Positions 63,415-64,000 of a stretch of 64,000 bases of DNA are shown here, piece after piece; position 1 is the stretch's first letter, and every line of letters begins with the position of its first letter. The stretch lies in the IMG/VR virus record IMGVR_UViG_3300017991_000048, positions 124,001 through 188,000 of that record; one strand, 5' to 3'. Source of the DNA: a virus. The notes below the pieces were generated by a model. That model made no database searches. It saw only the letters and a program-made list of their open reading frames with translations, and was not told where the DNA came from. Position numbers and translations under genes: made by a program.

Positions 63415-64000
63415 CCGACTGGACAGATCGCGCAATAAGGGTACTTTTTCCGACCACCGGGTTTCCCTAAAGTTAGTATTATCTCCTGGTGCTTTTCGCT
63501 ATACCACAAATCTTCTACTGAAGTGTCTGAGACACTGCCCAAATCAAACTCGCCAAGAGGGTCTTGACAGCACAATCGCATCTTGCCGTCAAATCCGATG
63601 ATCATGTTTTGCCGACATCCAGCAAAGCAAGGCTTCGAACTTTGACGCCTGATCGCCTCATTCAAAGTCTCTCTGGGGTCATAATGAGTCAGATGATGTA
63701 CACTTCTAAAGGCTACTTTAGCCGACTTGAACAGGCCACCAATGTATTTTCTACGCTTAAAAGCTGCTTGGTCATTTAAAGAGATATTCAATTGATGGAA
63801 ATATGGGTCAATACTCTCCGCTATTTCTGGAGTCAGAATATCTCCATTGCTACATGCTACCACCGGGTCAAAGCCCTTTTCCATTGCATACTTTGCGAAA
63901 TCTGGAAGACGTTTATCAAACAATGGCTCATTGAAGAACTGTAGGACAACCATCTTCCGGTGTCCCATGTCCCAAGCCTGATCTAAGATGTCATACACCA
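63411..64000 (-). CDS. C-terminal part of a radical SAM/SPASM protein (cut by window edge)
   Basis: Residues visible to the stop number about 196; the frame stays open to base 64000, so the start and CxxxCxxC motif lie outside. FFNEPLFDKRLPDFAKYAMEKG and VACSNGDILTPEIAE are barrel units; KPCFAGCRQN, MRLCCQDP and CAICPVG give the Cys-rich SPASM-type region that holds extra Fe-S clusters. Such proteins modify peptides or sugar-linked substrates. It overlaps the sulfotransferase gene by 4 bases. Confidence 0.7.
   Translation of the reverse strand, partial: VYDILDQAWDMGHRKMVVLQFFNEPLFDKRLPDFAKYAMEKGFDPVVACSNGDILTPEIAESIDPYFHQLNISLNDQAAFKRRKYIGGLFKSAKVAFRSVHHLTHYDPRETLNEAIRRQSSKPCFAGCRQNMIIGFDGKMRLCCQDPLGEFDLGSVSDTSVEDLWYSEKHQEIILTLGKPGGRKKYPYCAICPVG

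Noticed and set aside
1-64000. tRNA, rRNA, integrase, transposase or attachment sites
   Set aside because: Gaps between genes are short (largest about 160 bases) and none shows a cloverleaf or inverted terminal repeats; no protein has integrase or transposase motifs.

Overview
This window reads as a stretch of a large, tailed double-stranded DNA phage genome (jumbo or huge-phage class). The reasons are gene density (almost no gaps above 160 bases), ATGA and GTGA start/stop overlaps, a phage-sized replication set (family A DNA polymerase, CHC2 zinc-finger primase domain, DnaB-like helicase, possible helicase loader, SNF2 helicase), a 1451-residue virion protein, and many short orphan genes. 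No terminase, capsid, integrase, rRNA or tRNA gene was seen, so lifestyle and genome size are open. The host is probably a Gram-negative bacterium of the myxobacterial or wider deltaproteobacterial kind. That is an inference from one very host-like lipoprotein with Cys-rich repeats and an Asp/Ser/Gly linker (55201-57540) and from a secreted lytic-type enzyme of similar style.

Layout. 1-15983 is mostly plus strand: a truncated radical SAM gene, J-domain and metallopeptidase genes, a secreted cell-wall-hydrolase candidate with a histone-H1-like protein, DUF932, a full radical SAM enzyme, a spermidine-synthase-like/methyltransferase protein, a class II aldolase-like protein, RNase HII and a Dam-type methylase. 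15984-55038 is one continuous minus-strand block of 39 kb. It holds two clusters of proteins that share a short N-terminal motif (15984-21501 and 28022-31155), a DHH phosphoesterase, an H1/winged-helix protein, a YkgJ-type Cys-cluster protein, DUF1848, ClpX, a carbon-nitrogen hydrolase, a Ycf46/DUF1257/DUF2997 trio, the replication genes, S-adenosylmethionine decarboxylase, a PAS/histidine-kinase fragment, membrane proteins and the large virion protein. 55201-57775 is plus strand (lipoprotein and a small protein). 57770-64000 is minus strand: two small membrane proteins, then nucleotide-sugar, sulfotransferase, GSCFA and radical SAM genes.

Two patterns stand out. First, nine proteins with otherwise different sequences, including a zeta-toxin-like kinase, a metallopeptidase-topoisomerase IB fusion and further HExxH proteins, begin with the same short helix pattern (I/V)-x-x-R-(Y/F)-(L)-x-A. 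The motif recurs inside three or four of them at domain borders. I infer a targeting or processing signal for virion-packaged cargo, comparable in idea to the capsid-targeting sequences of T4 internal proteins. Second, the ten-base sequence CGGTGTAATA occurs five times in gene-start regions on both strands, always pointing at the gene and 7-18 bases from its start codon, with several near-matches. It has no obvious -35 partner and is a strong candidate for a phage-specific promoter.

The genes fit a phage that carries much of its own replication and chaperone/protease apparatus (ClpX, two J-domain proteins), chromatin-like proteins, polyamine enzymes and a surface-sugar/sulfation set. All functional calls rest on motifs read by eye; no database search was run.
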